Notes under the pieces: generated by a model
What the model was told of the DNA's origin: nothing
The model's input: only the letters and a program-made list of their open reading frames with translations
Database searches by the model: none
Part shown: piece by piece, positions 51,254 through 59,341 of the stretch
How positions within the stretch are numbered: the first letter of the stretch is position 1
How the letters are laid out: each line of letters starts with the position of its first letter
Made by a program: the position numbers and the translations under genes
Assembly (NCBI RefSeq): GCF_018129965.1
Contig: NZ_JAFCKW010000008.1
Location: forward strand, 62,001-126,000
Direction of reading: 5' to 3'
DNA: 64,000 bases
From: Bradyrhizobium diazoefficiens
GTDB lineage: Bacteria > Pseudomonadota > Alphaproteobacteria > Rhizobiales > Xanthobacteraceae

Positions 51254-52174
51254 TTGCAACAGTATCGGCCATTCCGTTGCAAGTCTTTCCAAATTTTGGC
51301 GCCTTTAATACTGGCCGTAGTGCTGTGGTCCTCGATCTCGACCACTGCTTTGGCGGAGTTTCTCGTCTCTGGCCTGACGCTGGCGCAGTACGAAAAACTC
51401 ATTGCCCAGCTCAAGACCATCTACGACGAACGTCAGCCCGACGTCGTGCTGTTCGGCGAAAATCACTGCCAGAAGCAACCGTATGAATTTCTTGCTGCCG
51501 ACGCGACAATCACCATGCATGCCGGCGCGCACTTTGTCGGTGCCTTCATCGAAGAGCCCGCCGAGTTTCAACCCTGGTACGACCGCATCATCGCCAACAG
51601 TCGAATTAAGAACGCGACCCCCGAGCAGCGACAGGCAGCTGAAGCGTTCGAAGGGAAAATGATCAAATCGGATGTGGACTCCGTGGCAGTCGATTGTCCA
51701 GCCGGCGTTGCAAGTGCCCGTGCCGTTGCCGACGTCACAATGGCTACGCGGCTTGCCGCCCATGACATGGCCTATCGGGCGTCCGACTACACAGGCGACG
51801 CATCCGACGCATTGCAAGCGCAGTTTGCCAAAACCCATGACCCGGCGCTTCGAGGGCAGCTCGACGCCGTGCGTCTCGACGAACGGCGCGCCGCGAAAGT
51901 TATCAAGACCGTGATGTCCGTCGGCCACGTCTTCGTCATTCGCGGTGCGAAGCACTTTCTTCAGAAGTCGGACACTGCGATGCGCGAGAACCTAGCGGGG
52001 CTCAAGGTTCTTACTTTCATATTCGACGACACCGGCCACGAGCTCAGCGACGTCCAGGCGCAAATTAAAAAGGCGGGCCTCTTTACCTTCAACCCGCCCG
52101 ACTACGTCATCGACGTTACTCCCCAACATGCCGGTATCTATCCGTGGCCACAGGAACGCAGGGTGTCGAGGTAG
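51254..52174 (+). CDS. Secreted ChaN/TraB-like fold protein
   Basis: A 306-residue exported protein from a TTG at 51254. Signal peptide at about 10-34, cut near T-A-L-A. The segment V-V-L-F-G-E-N-H at about 64-71 is typical of the ChaN / TraB / erythromycin-esterase-like fold, with a later G-H-V-F-V-I-R-G-A-K-H-F. Haem or metal binding is possible, as in ChaN, but not shown. It lies between the short recombinase and another secreted-protein gene and forms no clear operon. Confidence 0.6.
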   Translation: MQQYRPFRCKSFQILAPLILAVVLWSSISTTALAEFLVSGLTLAQYEKLIAQLKTIYDERQPDVVLFGENHCQKQPYEFLAADATITMHAGAHFVGAFIEEPAEFQPWYDRIIANSRIKNATPEQRQAAEAFEGKMIKSDVDSVAVDCPAGVASARAVADVTMATRLAAHDMAYRASDYTGDASDALQAQFAKTHDPALRGQLDAVRLDERRAAKVIKTVMSVGHVFVIRGAKHFLQKSDTAMRENLAGLKVLTFIFDDTGHELSDVQAQIKKAGLFTFNPPDYVIDVTPQHAGIYPWPQERRVSR

Positions 52175-52224
52175 CCGCGCACTAGCATCGTTTTTCATAG
52201 AAGTAGTGCGGCGGACGGTCGCTT

Positions 52225-52695
52225 CTAACCGACGCCAAACTCTTCCGACGAATGCCATCGGCAAGCCGCCCCATGCTTGCCGAGCGCGGAGCGGTTGAAG
52301 GTCGAGACTTTCACGAGATCACCGTCGACGTCGCGCGCCCCGATCGTGATCCATTGCGGCGTTACGTTCACGAACTGGACGACAGGCACTCTTGCCGGAA
52401 TGCCGAGCTTCAGCACCGACTCCGGACCTTCCGTCATCGCCGGCCCTATCTTGCCGTTGTGGTAGCTCCACCGGAATCCGGGCCATTTGTCGGCCTCGAC
52501 TTCGACCGATCGAGCTTTGAGGTCGACCATGACCGACAGCCCTCCATAGATGAATGCTCTCGGGCCCTTGATCCGGCACCGCAGGCTCACCGGATCGGCT
52601 GACGCCGGAACGGACACAAGAAGCGCAAACAGGGCGATCCCTGCTGCTGCGGGCATGAGCCAACGAGCGCATCCAAACATCATACTCATCACCAT
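52225..52695 (-). CDS. Secreted hypothetical protein
   Basis: A 156-residue protein with a signal peptide (A-A-A-G-I-A-L-F-A-L-L-V-S-V, cut after A-S-A). Mature part of about 120 residues with a beta-rich pattern (V-P-V-V-Q-F-V-N-V-T-P-Q-W-I-T-I-G-A-R) and two cysteines that could form a disulfide. Not recognised. Convergent with the ChaN-like gene. Confidence 0.55.
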   Translation of the reverse strand: MVMSMMFGCARWLMPAAAGIALFALLVSVPASADPVSLRCRIKGPRAFIYGGLSVMVDLKARSVEVEADKWPGFRWSYHNGKIGPAMTEGPESVLKLGIPARVPVVQFVNVTPQWITIGARDVDGDLVKVSTFNRSALGKHGAACRWHSSEEFGVG

Positions 52696-52915
52696 CGATG
52701 ACGACTTTGAAGCGCCAATGGTGGCGACCTCCGTCGCGTAAGCATAGGCGCCCAGTTTGGGGCTCCGGGCTTCGGTGTGTACAAACTCAGGCCGGCGTCG
52801 CCTAATCCAAATATGCTATCGAATTTTTAGACAGGCACGTTGCGTTTTGTTACCGTTGCCACGTAGACAATTTCGGTAATGCTCATTTTCGAATGACCCG
52901 CTTGCTGGGAACGCC

Positions 52916-53095
52916 ATGAGTCCTGACAAGTATTCAGAATACACCATCGAGATCCATTCATCAGGCCGCTTCTTTATCATCGAGAAGCGTCGCAACGGTG
53001 CTGAAGAGGTGTTGATTGGAACTTTTGCCTCGCGCGAAGCCGCGCAGCAGTGGATCGAGAAGGGGCGCGTCCCACGGAGTGGCGCGGCTGATTAA
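52916..53095 (+). CDS. Small protein, 59 residues
   Basis: A frame of 60 codons from the ATG at 52916 to the TAA at 53093-53095. The product runs Y-T-I-E-I-H-S-S-G-R-F-F-I-I-E-K, then L-I-G-T-F-A-S-R-E-A-A-Q-Q-W-I-E-K, which is like the small beta-alpha orphans that end in a T-F-x-S-x-E-E-A-x-x-W-I motif. Composition and codon use fit a real gene; function unknown. Confidence 0.6.
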   Translation: MSPDKYSEYTIEIHSSGRFFIIEKRRNGAEEVLIGTFASREAAQQWIEKGRVPRSGAAD

Positions 53096-53358
53096 GCAGT
53101 CGCGCGCAACGCACGCGCCGATTCCTCTTAGCGGTAAACCTCGTTGACGGGCGATGATAATTCCTCGACCCCGATGCTTAAGTGACGAAGAGTTAATCAA
53201 GATAATTCAAGTTAAATCAATAGCTTGGTGGCCATCCGACGCGTCGTGCGACTGCGCCAGATCCACGCTTCGCATCCAGTCCAGGCTATCCCTCGTTTTT
53301 CGATGAGCAGAAACTGCACGACCTAGACGCCCGCCGCGTTCCGTCGCATAATTGTCAT

Positions 53359-53553
53359 ATGAAAAAAGGCGATGTTACCTGTCCCGATTGCTCGGCCGGC
53401 TACCGCCGGATCGAACTCGAATCGCAAAAGGGCAACGCGGGACACTATAAGTGCCTCGTCTGTGATCGCGTCCTCGAAGTGTTCGACGGATCTTCTGAAA
53501 TCGCCTATCGCTTAACCGTGCAGCCGGCGGACTTACGCCCAGCGCGCCGATGA
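53359..53553 (+). CDS. Small zinc-ribbon protein
   Basis: A 64-residue protein with C-P-D-C-S-A-G-Y-R-R near 8-17 and C-L-V-C-D near 32-36, a two-C-x-x-C zinc ribbon. Small proteins of this type recur in Bradyrhizobium genomes without known function. A gap of 263 bp ahead holds nothing I can recognise. Confidence 0.65.
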   Translation: MKKGDVTCPDCSAGYRRIELESQKGNAGHYKCLVCDRVLEVFDGSSEIAYRLTVQPADLRPARR

Positions 53554-53776
53554 AGCCGCGCCGATCATAGCTCTGATCGTCGAGCGCAGTGTAAAGCAGT
53601 GCTCTGCCAACCTTCGCGTGGATCTACCGCATCACATCTCAGCGCGCGAACTCTGCTCGATTGAAACTGTCGAGAATCGCGCATCGGTCGCGTTTTGCAG
53701 AACGCGTCGTCATCAAAAACATTCGCGACCTTATCATGTGAGCAAATTGTCATGTCGTGGGCTTACACATTGAAAT

Positions 53777-54049
53777 ATGAAGTTTAGCAGCTGCCAGCAG
53801 GGAGCCGTCTGCCAGGCTATTTTTTCGATGGTCGAAATGAACGATCTCTTGCGCGCCCGGAATGTCGCCACCACCGACGCTCCATATCTACGTTTGTTGC
53901 AGCTTGGCGATTTTGTTCGGCGTTCGCGAGGCGGCTGGCGGTTTGGCACGAAGATTGTTGCTGATCAGGTCGTTGAGAGGCTCATAGCCGCAGGTCAAGC
54001 GGAGATTCACGGCGACCGCTTGCGGCTCAAACGAGATGTCCAGCGCTAA
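53777..54049 (+). CDS. Hypothetical protein, 90 residues
   Basis: A small soluble protein with an Arg-rich C-terminal half (R-R-S-R-G-G-W-R-F-G, R-L-R-L-K-R-D-V) that resembles a winged-helix wing: the G-W-R-F segment and Q-V-V-E-R-L-I-A-A-G-Q-A-E-I-H-G-D-R-L fit a winged-helix pattern. Nucleic acid binding is a guess. Stands alone. Confidence 0.55.
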   Translation: MKFSSCQQGAVCQAIFSMVEMNDLLRARNVATTDAPYLRLLQLGDFVRRSRGGWRFGTKIVADQVVERLIAAGQAEIHGDRLRLKRDVQR

Positions 54050-54223
54050 GCATACTTGCCGCGACGGCCAAGCAAATCTTCGACGCCGTTATTCTCCTTC
54101 CGGGGTCGAGAAGTCCAAGAGGTTGGCCATACTGGGCACCGAGTTACTCGCATCGATTGCAGGGAATGCAGAACGCCAGCCATTCCCTGGGCGCAAGCGG
54201 GGCCACCCAAATCGCGAGTCGAG

Positions 54224-54445
54224 CTAACTCAAAGTCATGATGTCTGATGCCCGCCATCTGCCAACTTCCTTGCCATACTTATAAGTCCTCATGGCAAAGC
54301 TATAGGCGCCAGCCGGCCCGCGGAGGTTTCTTCGCGCGGTTTGCAGTGCTTCTTCGACGGTTGCCCCGGAATGCGTTCGGCGCTCGATTACGTGGGACTC
54401 ACCGCCGCTTTCTGGTTCGCTCATTATGTCGATGATGAAGATCAT
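54224..54445 (-). CDS. Small hypothetical protein, 73 residues
   Basis: From the ATG at 54445 the product begins M-I-F-I-I-D-I-M-S-E-P-E-S-G-G-E-S-H and continues V-E-E-A-L-Q-T-A-R-R-N-L-R-G-P-A. The frame is open up to 54643, but the upstream part looks non-coding. No function known. Confidence 0.45.
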   Translation of the reverse strand: MIFIIDIMSEPESGGESHVIERRTHSGATVEEALQTARRNLRGPAGAYSFAMRTYKYGKEVGRWRASDIMTLS

Positions 54446-54842
54446 GTCACCATGATGCCGACCAGCTTTGGCTTTGGATCGCGACCCAGAAAATCCTTCA
54501 AGGCTTCGGCAATCCTGGCGTCGTGCTCGGCCTATGAAGTCGAATATCCAGGCGCTAGGGTGTTGACGCTCCGTCCCCGAAATAAGTGCCGTATGTTCGG
54601 AAGTCCCAGGACTTCGCAAAAGCCATCGGATCATCTCGCTCATACCCCTGGAGAAGATCGTCGCTCGTATAAAGCCGGTCAGGTTTGCCGTAGGCCAACA
54701 TGCGTGCCCCCGCTCAACGAAATAAAGGAATTGTGACGTCCTGCGATCAATAATGAACGAATTGTGGCGTGAGAAAATTGCACTCTCAAGTCGAGTTAGC
54801 TAACGTGCGGCCGTTGATTTAACGATTTTGGGAATTATTGGG
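54446..54842. other. Mostly non-coding stretch before the S1/P1 nuclease
   Basis: About 400 bp. Two similar blocks, GGAATTGTGACG and CGAATTGTGGCG, lie about 30 nt apart near 54730-54770 and could be regulator sites for the nuclease gene. Otherwise I see nothing definite. Confidence 0.4.
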
Positions 54843-55778
54843 ATGCGCGCTATTGTCGTTGCGGCCTTGTCGCTGGTGGCTCTTTGCGGTCCTGCTCAGG
54901 CCTGGTGGGACGAAGGCCACATGCAGATTGCCTATATTGCCTACAACAAGCTCACTCCAGCCGTGAAGGACCGGGTGGATACCCTGCTCAAGCTCAACCC
55001 CGACTATGGGCAGTGGACCGCGGGCGCGCCCGCTGGCATCGAGAAAACGTACGCATTCGTGCATGCGGCGACTTGGGCGGACGACATCAAGGAGAAGCCG
55101 AATTACCACAACGGCGATGTCACGGATGCCGATGCCGGGCAGAATGTCGGATACACCGATCGTTCGAAGCACGACTACTGGCACTACAAGGACATTCTGT
55201 TCTCGCCGGACGGTACGCACATGCCCCCACCGCCGCCGGTCGACGCAGTGACACAGCTCAAGAAGATGATCGACATACTGCCGTCCACGTCTGGTGCGAC
55301 GGACGACCTGCGGTCCTATGATCTTGTCTGGATGCTGCACCTTGTCGGCGACCTCCATCAGCCGCTCCATGCCGTTGCGCGTTACACGGCCCAGATCTCT
55401 GGCGCAAACGGCGACAGGGGTGGCAATGAAGAGCATGTCATCCCCGCGACGGGAGAGACCATCGCATTGCATGCGTATTGGGACCGCATTTTTGGAGGTT
55501 ACGCATCCGTATTCGGTGCGATCTATGATGCGACCCACGGCGGAATATCCAGCATCACTCCGGACGACGCGAAGGCCAAGATCCTCGATCCTGAAGTCTG
55601 GGCCCAGGAGAGCTTTGAGCTCGCAAGACAGAACAGCTACGCTGCGCCCATTCGCGTGGATAAGACTGCGGTGGAGCTGACCAGGGACTACGAGACCAAC
55701 GCCCGGACGATAGCGCGCAGCCAAGCGGCGCTCGGCGCGGCCAGGCTCGCCAATCTGCTGAATATGGCTCTCCAATAG
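54843..55778 (+). CDS. Secreted S1/P1-type nuclease
   Basis: A 311-residue exported zinc nuclease. Signal peptide at about 1-20 (V-A-L-C-G-P-A-Q-A), after which the mature protein begins W-W-D-E-G-H; in this family the N-terminal Trp and a His in this segment bind zinc. Further ligands fit H-A-A-T-W-A-D-D, H-L-V-G-D-L-H-Q-P-L-H and G-G-N-E. The enzymes degrade single-stranded DNA or RNA outside the cytoplasm. ATG at 54843. An SGNH hydrolase gene follows 14 nt behind, suggesting a pair. Confidence 0.88.
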   Translation: MRAIVVAALSLVALCGPAQAWWDEGHMQIAYIAYNKLTPAVKDRVDTLLKLNPDYGQWTAGAPAGIEKTYAFVHAATWADDIKEKPNYHNGDVTDADAGQNVGYTDRSKHDYWHYKDILFSPDGTHMPPPPPVDAVTQLKKMIDILPSTSGATDDLRSYDLVWMLHLVGDLHQPLHAVARYTAQISGANGDRGGNEEHVIPATGETIALHAYWDRIFGGYASVFGAIYDATHGGISSITPDDAKAKILDPEVWAQESFELARQNSYAAPIRVDKTAVELTRDYETNARTIARSQAALGAARLANLLNMALQ

Positions 55779-55792
55779 TCAGGCTCGACGCG

Positions 55793-56488
55793 ATGGCCAT
55801 GTCCACGTCTGAAACACCGAGCACTTTGGTCGCGCTGGGGCGTTCGTTGCCGAATTTTGCCAAGGCGCTAAGCGGTCAAGACGCTGTGACGATTGTTGCA
55901 ATCGGCTCCTCCTCTACCGAGGGCGATGGCGCCAGCAGCCCGGACGCGTCGTATCCGAGACGGCTGGAAGCCACCCTCGCGGATCGGTTTCGCACCCCAA
56001 CGATACACGTCCTGAATCGCGGCGCCGGTGGCGAGGAGGCGCCGGACGAGGTCGCACGTTTTGACAGGGACGTTCTGGCCAACAAGCCGGCTCTCGTGAT
56101 CTGGCAAGTCGGCACCAATGCGGCATGGAAGCACTATGTGCTGGATGACGTACGGGCGGCGATTGTTAAGGGCCTCGACGATCTTTCGACCATCGGTGCC
56201 GATGTCGTGTTGATGAATCTCCAGTTCGCGCCCGCGTTGCTCGATCAACAGGAAGCGCCAACGCCTGAGACGCAGCAGATGCTGGATATCATTGCGACAA
56301 TCGCCAGGAACTCCGGCGTCGCCTTATTTCGGCGGTTTGAAATCATGCGCTACTGGCATGTTGACCGAGGCATTCCGTTCGACCAGATGATCAGCAATTT
56401 CGACGGCAATTGGCTCCATCAGAATGATTGGAGTTACAAATGTGTTGCGAGTGCACTTTGCGACGGTCTCGTCGAAGCTCTGGATTGA
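55793..56488 (+). CDS. SGNH/GDSL-type hydrolase
   Basis: A 231-residue hydrolase with the four family blocks: I-G-S-S-S-T-E-G (Ser near 40), R-G-A-G-G-E (Gly), W-Q-V-G-T-N (Asn near 107) and N-W-L-H-Q-N-D (His). No signal peptide is evident. Esterase activity on acyl, acetyl or sugar esters is likely; substrate unknown. The gene starts 14 nt behind the S1/P1 nuclease stop, so both are probably one transcript. Confidence 0.85.
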   Translation: MAMSTSETPSTLVALGRSLPNFAKALSGQDAVTIVAIGSSSTEGDGASSPDASYPRRLEATLADRFRTPTIHVLNRGAGGEEAPDEVARFDRDVLANKPALVIWQVGTNAAWKHYVLDDVRAAIVKGLDDLSTIGADVVLMNLQFAPALLDQQEAPTPETQQMLDIIATIARNSGVALFRRFEIMRYWHVDRGIPFDQMISNFDGNWLHQNDWSYKCVASALCDGLVEALD

Positions 56489-56779
56489 CTGATGCCAGTT
56501 CAACGGCGACTGGCGCGCGATGCGGAGCGACGAAGATCCGGGCCGCACAGGCGCTCCGACAACGGCTGGCGCGAGCGCGACGGGCTGGGAAGTTGCCCCT
56601 CCCGTTGTTGGCAATCCACTAGAATACGATCGACACAGCAGGTACCTTCCTGTCGAACCGAATGGCTCGCGCTCCAAACATCACCAAATGCATTTCCAAC
56701 AAGAATGATTGTAGACCTGACCGGTCCTACGGCCTGGGGACACCCATGCGCTCTTTGAACCGGTCTTGCTGGGGGCCTC
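56489..56779. other. Non-coding stretch before the Lhr-like helicase
   Basis: About 290 bp; should hold the helicase promoter. No clear gene or repeat; short frames here lack support. Confidence 0.45.
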
Positions 56780-59341
56780 ATGTCAGCGCGACGCGACGAC
56801 AAATTTGAACATTTGAGTGAGCTCGAGATGCTAACGCCTGCGATACAGAAGTGGGTCCGCGCGAAGAAATGGACCGAATTTCGCGATATCCAGCGTACGG
56901 CAATTCAGACCTTGTCCACTGGAGACCGAACAAACGATGATCTGATCCTGTGCGCTCCGACCGCGGGCGGCAAAACGGCTGCAGCCCTTCTGCCTCTGCT
57001 CAGCAGGATATCGCGCGCACCAGGATCACCCAGTTTCGAGATTATGCTGATAAGCCCTCTCCGGGCATTGATCCGGCAGCAGGCCGATGAGGACGGAGAT
57101 GTGGCGAACCTGGCAGCGGCCGCCGATGGCAGGAAGGTTCATCCATGGATGGGAGACATCTCGGTCACAGTTAAAAATCGCAGCTGGGACAGCCCTAACG
57201 GGATTCTCCTGATAACGCCGGAATCGCTGGAGTCGATGTTCATTCATCGCGCCCGCGAGATGCCTGAGCGGTTCTCACAATTGACGGCGATTGTCATCGA
57301 TGAACTGCACGCCTACTTTGACAGCCCCCGCGGCACCCAACTCATTTCTTTGCTGGCTCGGCTCGATACGAGGCTGCAGCGCAAGACGCCCGTTCAAAGA
57401 ATTGCCCTTTCAGCCACGCTTGGTGATGGAAGTCCCCAAACCATCGATTCCCTTTACCGCTTCCTCAGGCCATCCTCCAGTCCGCAGCCCAGAACGCCGA
57501 CCGAACATAGCAAGCAGCGTGCCGGTGAAGCGCTCCTCGATATTCACCTGATTGCCGAGCTTGAAAAGCAGCAGCCGGTCTCCGAGGCTATGAGAGCGGC
57601 GCATGCCCCCACTCCCGCCCAAGCCCGGATTGTGGAGCATCTGCGCAGTGTTTTTGACGCCGGCCAGAAGCAAAAGAAAGGATTGATCTTCACGAACTCG
57701 CGGCACGACGCGGAAGACTATGCGCGCTGGTGTGAAGGCGATTCTGCCGGAGCCGTCTCGTCCTACTCCGAGCCGCCGGAGGAGGAAGAGTCCTCCGCCG
57801 AAGAGGCGGAACTCGAATCGTCCCGTTCGGACCAAATGCAACTCCAGACAGACGGTAAACACGATAGCCGGCGCTTTCGTCCCCACCACGGGTCACTGAA
57901 CAAGAAAGCGCGTGAAGCCGCCGAGGCGCGCATGCGCAATCCGGAGCTCGCATCGACACTGGTCTGCACCACCACGCTCGAGCTTGGTATCGATGTCGGC
58001 GCGATTGAAGAGGTCGCCCAGATTGGACCAAGCCCCACGGTGGCGTCCCTCCGCCAACGCATGGGAAGGTCCGGGCGTCTTGCTTCCCTGGTTCCTCGTG
58101 GACACGTCTCGCCAACAAAGAAGGCGCAGCAGCCGCGTCTCCACGTATTTCTGAGAGAACCGAGCCTCGACGACACCTCGTCTCCACTCGACCGCCTGCG
58201 ACTACCGGTCTTCCAGACGCTCGCCCAGATCGAACTGCTTCGAGACAAGCGCTTTGAGACCCCCAACGCCTCACGGATAGATCTATCTACCCTTGTTCAA
58301 CAGCTGCTCTCCATCATTTACGAGCATCGGGAGGAGGGTATCACGCTTGGGAAAGCGAGAGCCGTTCTGACAACGAGCGGACCGTTTCGGGGCACGCTTG
58401 AAGCACTCTACCGCGAAGACGCACGAAGCATTTTCGATGCGACCATTCACCGGCTCTCGTCGCGACGGCCGGCGCTCATCGACGTTGACCATATCGACGG
58501 CGTCGAGGGTGACGACGTCGAGATATTCCTGACTCCCGAGGGAGAACGGCTCATCAACGCTCACCTCGTCTATACCGCGTTTCGTACACCGCTCGAATAC
58601 ACGATACGTTCGAGCACAGGCGTGATCGCCTCGGCGCCCCTTACCGGCGGCTTCTCCGTCGGAGAGAATATCTGCATCGGCGGAAGAGCCTATGAGGTCG
58701 CTGAAGTGAGCCATACAAAGCGTGTCGTGTACGTCAGGCCGGCATCGGCCGGACGAGCGCTTCACTTTCGCGGCGAAGCGATCCCGGTATCCCAGGCCGT
58801 CATAGAGCAGATGAAAGATCTGTACCTTGCCCCCGAGAAGAATTTTAACAAGCGATTGGAGGAGCTTGGTACTACTAACCCAGACGTGCGGCGTCTCGCG
58901 AAAGAGGGTCGCGAGACATTTTCCCGCGAGGGGCTCGCGACCTCCATCGTTCCGCTCGATTACACGAGCACGGACCTTTGGGTGCTCCCGTGGCTGGGCA
59001 TTCGACGCATGAACGCACTCTATCTTCTCCTGCGCTCAGCACGGCTCCCTGTGATGCGCAATGGCCTTGCACTGATCATACTGGATCGCTCGACAAACCA
59101 GGTTGCCGAAGCCATCATTGGCGCGGGGTTGCTTCAAACCGAGAATCGTTCGTGGACCGACATGATGGATCTGGTGCGGTTTGCAGGCGGCGTTTCGACA
59201 GGCAAGTTCGATCATTACCTCAATCCTACACTTCGACGCGCCGATTTCGCACGCAGCCAGGTCGAGCTCAACGGCGTGATAGACTGCCTCAAGGCTCTTG
59301 CGTCGCCGCCGCGATCTAGCCAAAAGGCGAAAGCGCGCTAG
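56780..59341 (+). CDS. Lhr-like DEAD/DEAH-box helicase
   Basis: An 853-residue superfamily 2 helicase. F-R-D-I-Q at 34-38, Walker A A-P-T-A-G-G-K-T at 59-66, D-E-L-H at 174-177, S-A-T at 211-213, H-H-G-S-L-N at 369-374, T-L-E-L-G-I-D-V-G at 399-407 and Q-R-M-G-R-S-G-R at 426-433. The H-H-G-S-L and L-E-L-G-I-D motifs are typical of Lhr. The C-terminal 400 residues are not recognised. Lhr helicases unwind RNA-DNA hybrids or act in repair; Lhr-like proteins also occur in defence loci. ATG at 56780 follows GGGGGCC. It converges on the 731-residue gene, overlapping it by 26 bp. Confidence 0.85.
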   Translation: MSARRDDKFEHLSELEMLTPAIQKWVRAKKWTEFRDIQRTAIQTLSTGDRTNDDLILCAPTAGGKTAAALLPLLSRISRAPGSPSFEIMLISPLRALIRQQADEDGDVANLAAAADGRKVHPWMGDISVTVKNRSWDSPNGILLITPESLESMFIHRAREMPERFSQLTAIVIDELHAYFDSPRGTQLISLLARLDTRLQRKTPVQRIALSATLGDGSPQTIDSLYRFLRPSSSPQPRTPTEHSKQRAGEALLDIHLIAELEKQQPVSEAMRAAHAPTPAQARIVEHLRSVFDAGQKQKKGLIFTNSRHDAEDYARWCEGDSAGAVSSYSEPPEEEESSAEEAELESSRSDQMQLQTDGKHDSRRFRPHHGSLNKKAREAAEARMRNPELASTLVCTTTLELGIDVGAIEEVAQIGPSPTVASLRQRMGRSGRLASLVPRGHVSPTKKAQQPRLHVFLREPSLDDTSSPLDRLRLPVFQTLAQIELLRDKRFETPNASRIDLSTLVQQLLSIIYEHREEGITLGKARAVLTTSGPFRGTLEALYREDARSIFDATIHRLSSRRPALIDVDHIDGVEGDDVEIFLTPEGERLINAHLVYTAFRTPLEYTIRSSTGVIASAPLTGGFSVGENICIGGRAYEVAEVSHTKRVVYVRPASAGRALHFRGEAIPVSQAVIEQMKDLYLAPEKNFNKRLEELGTTNPDVRRLAKEGRETFSREGLATSIVPLDYTSTDLWVLPWLGIRRMNALYLLLRSARLPVMRNGLALIILDRSTNQVAEAIIGAGLLQTENRSWTDMMDLVRFAGGVSTGKFDHYLNPTLRRADFARSQVELNGVIDCLKALASPPRSSQKAKAR

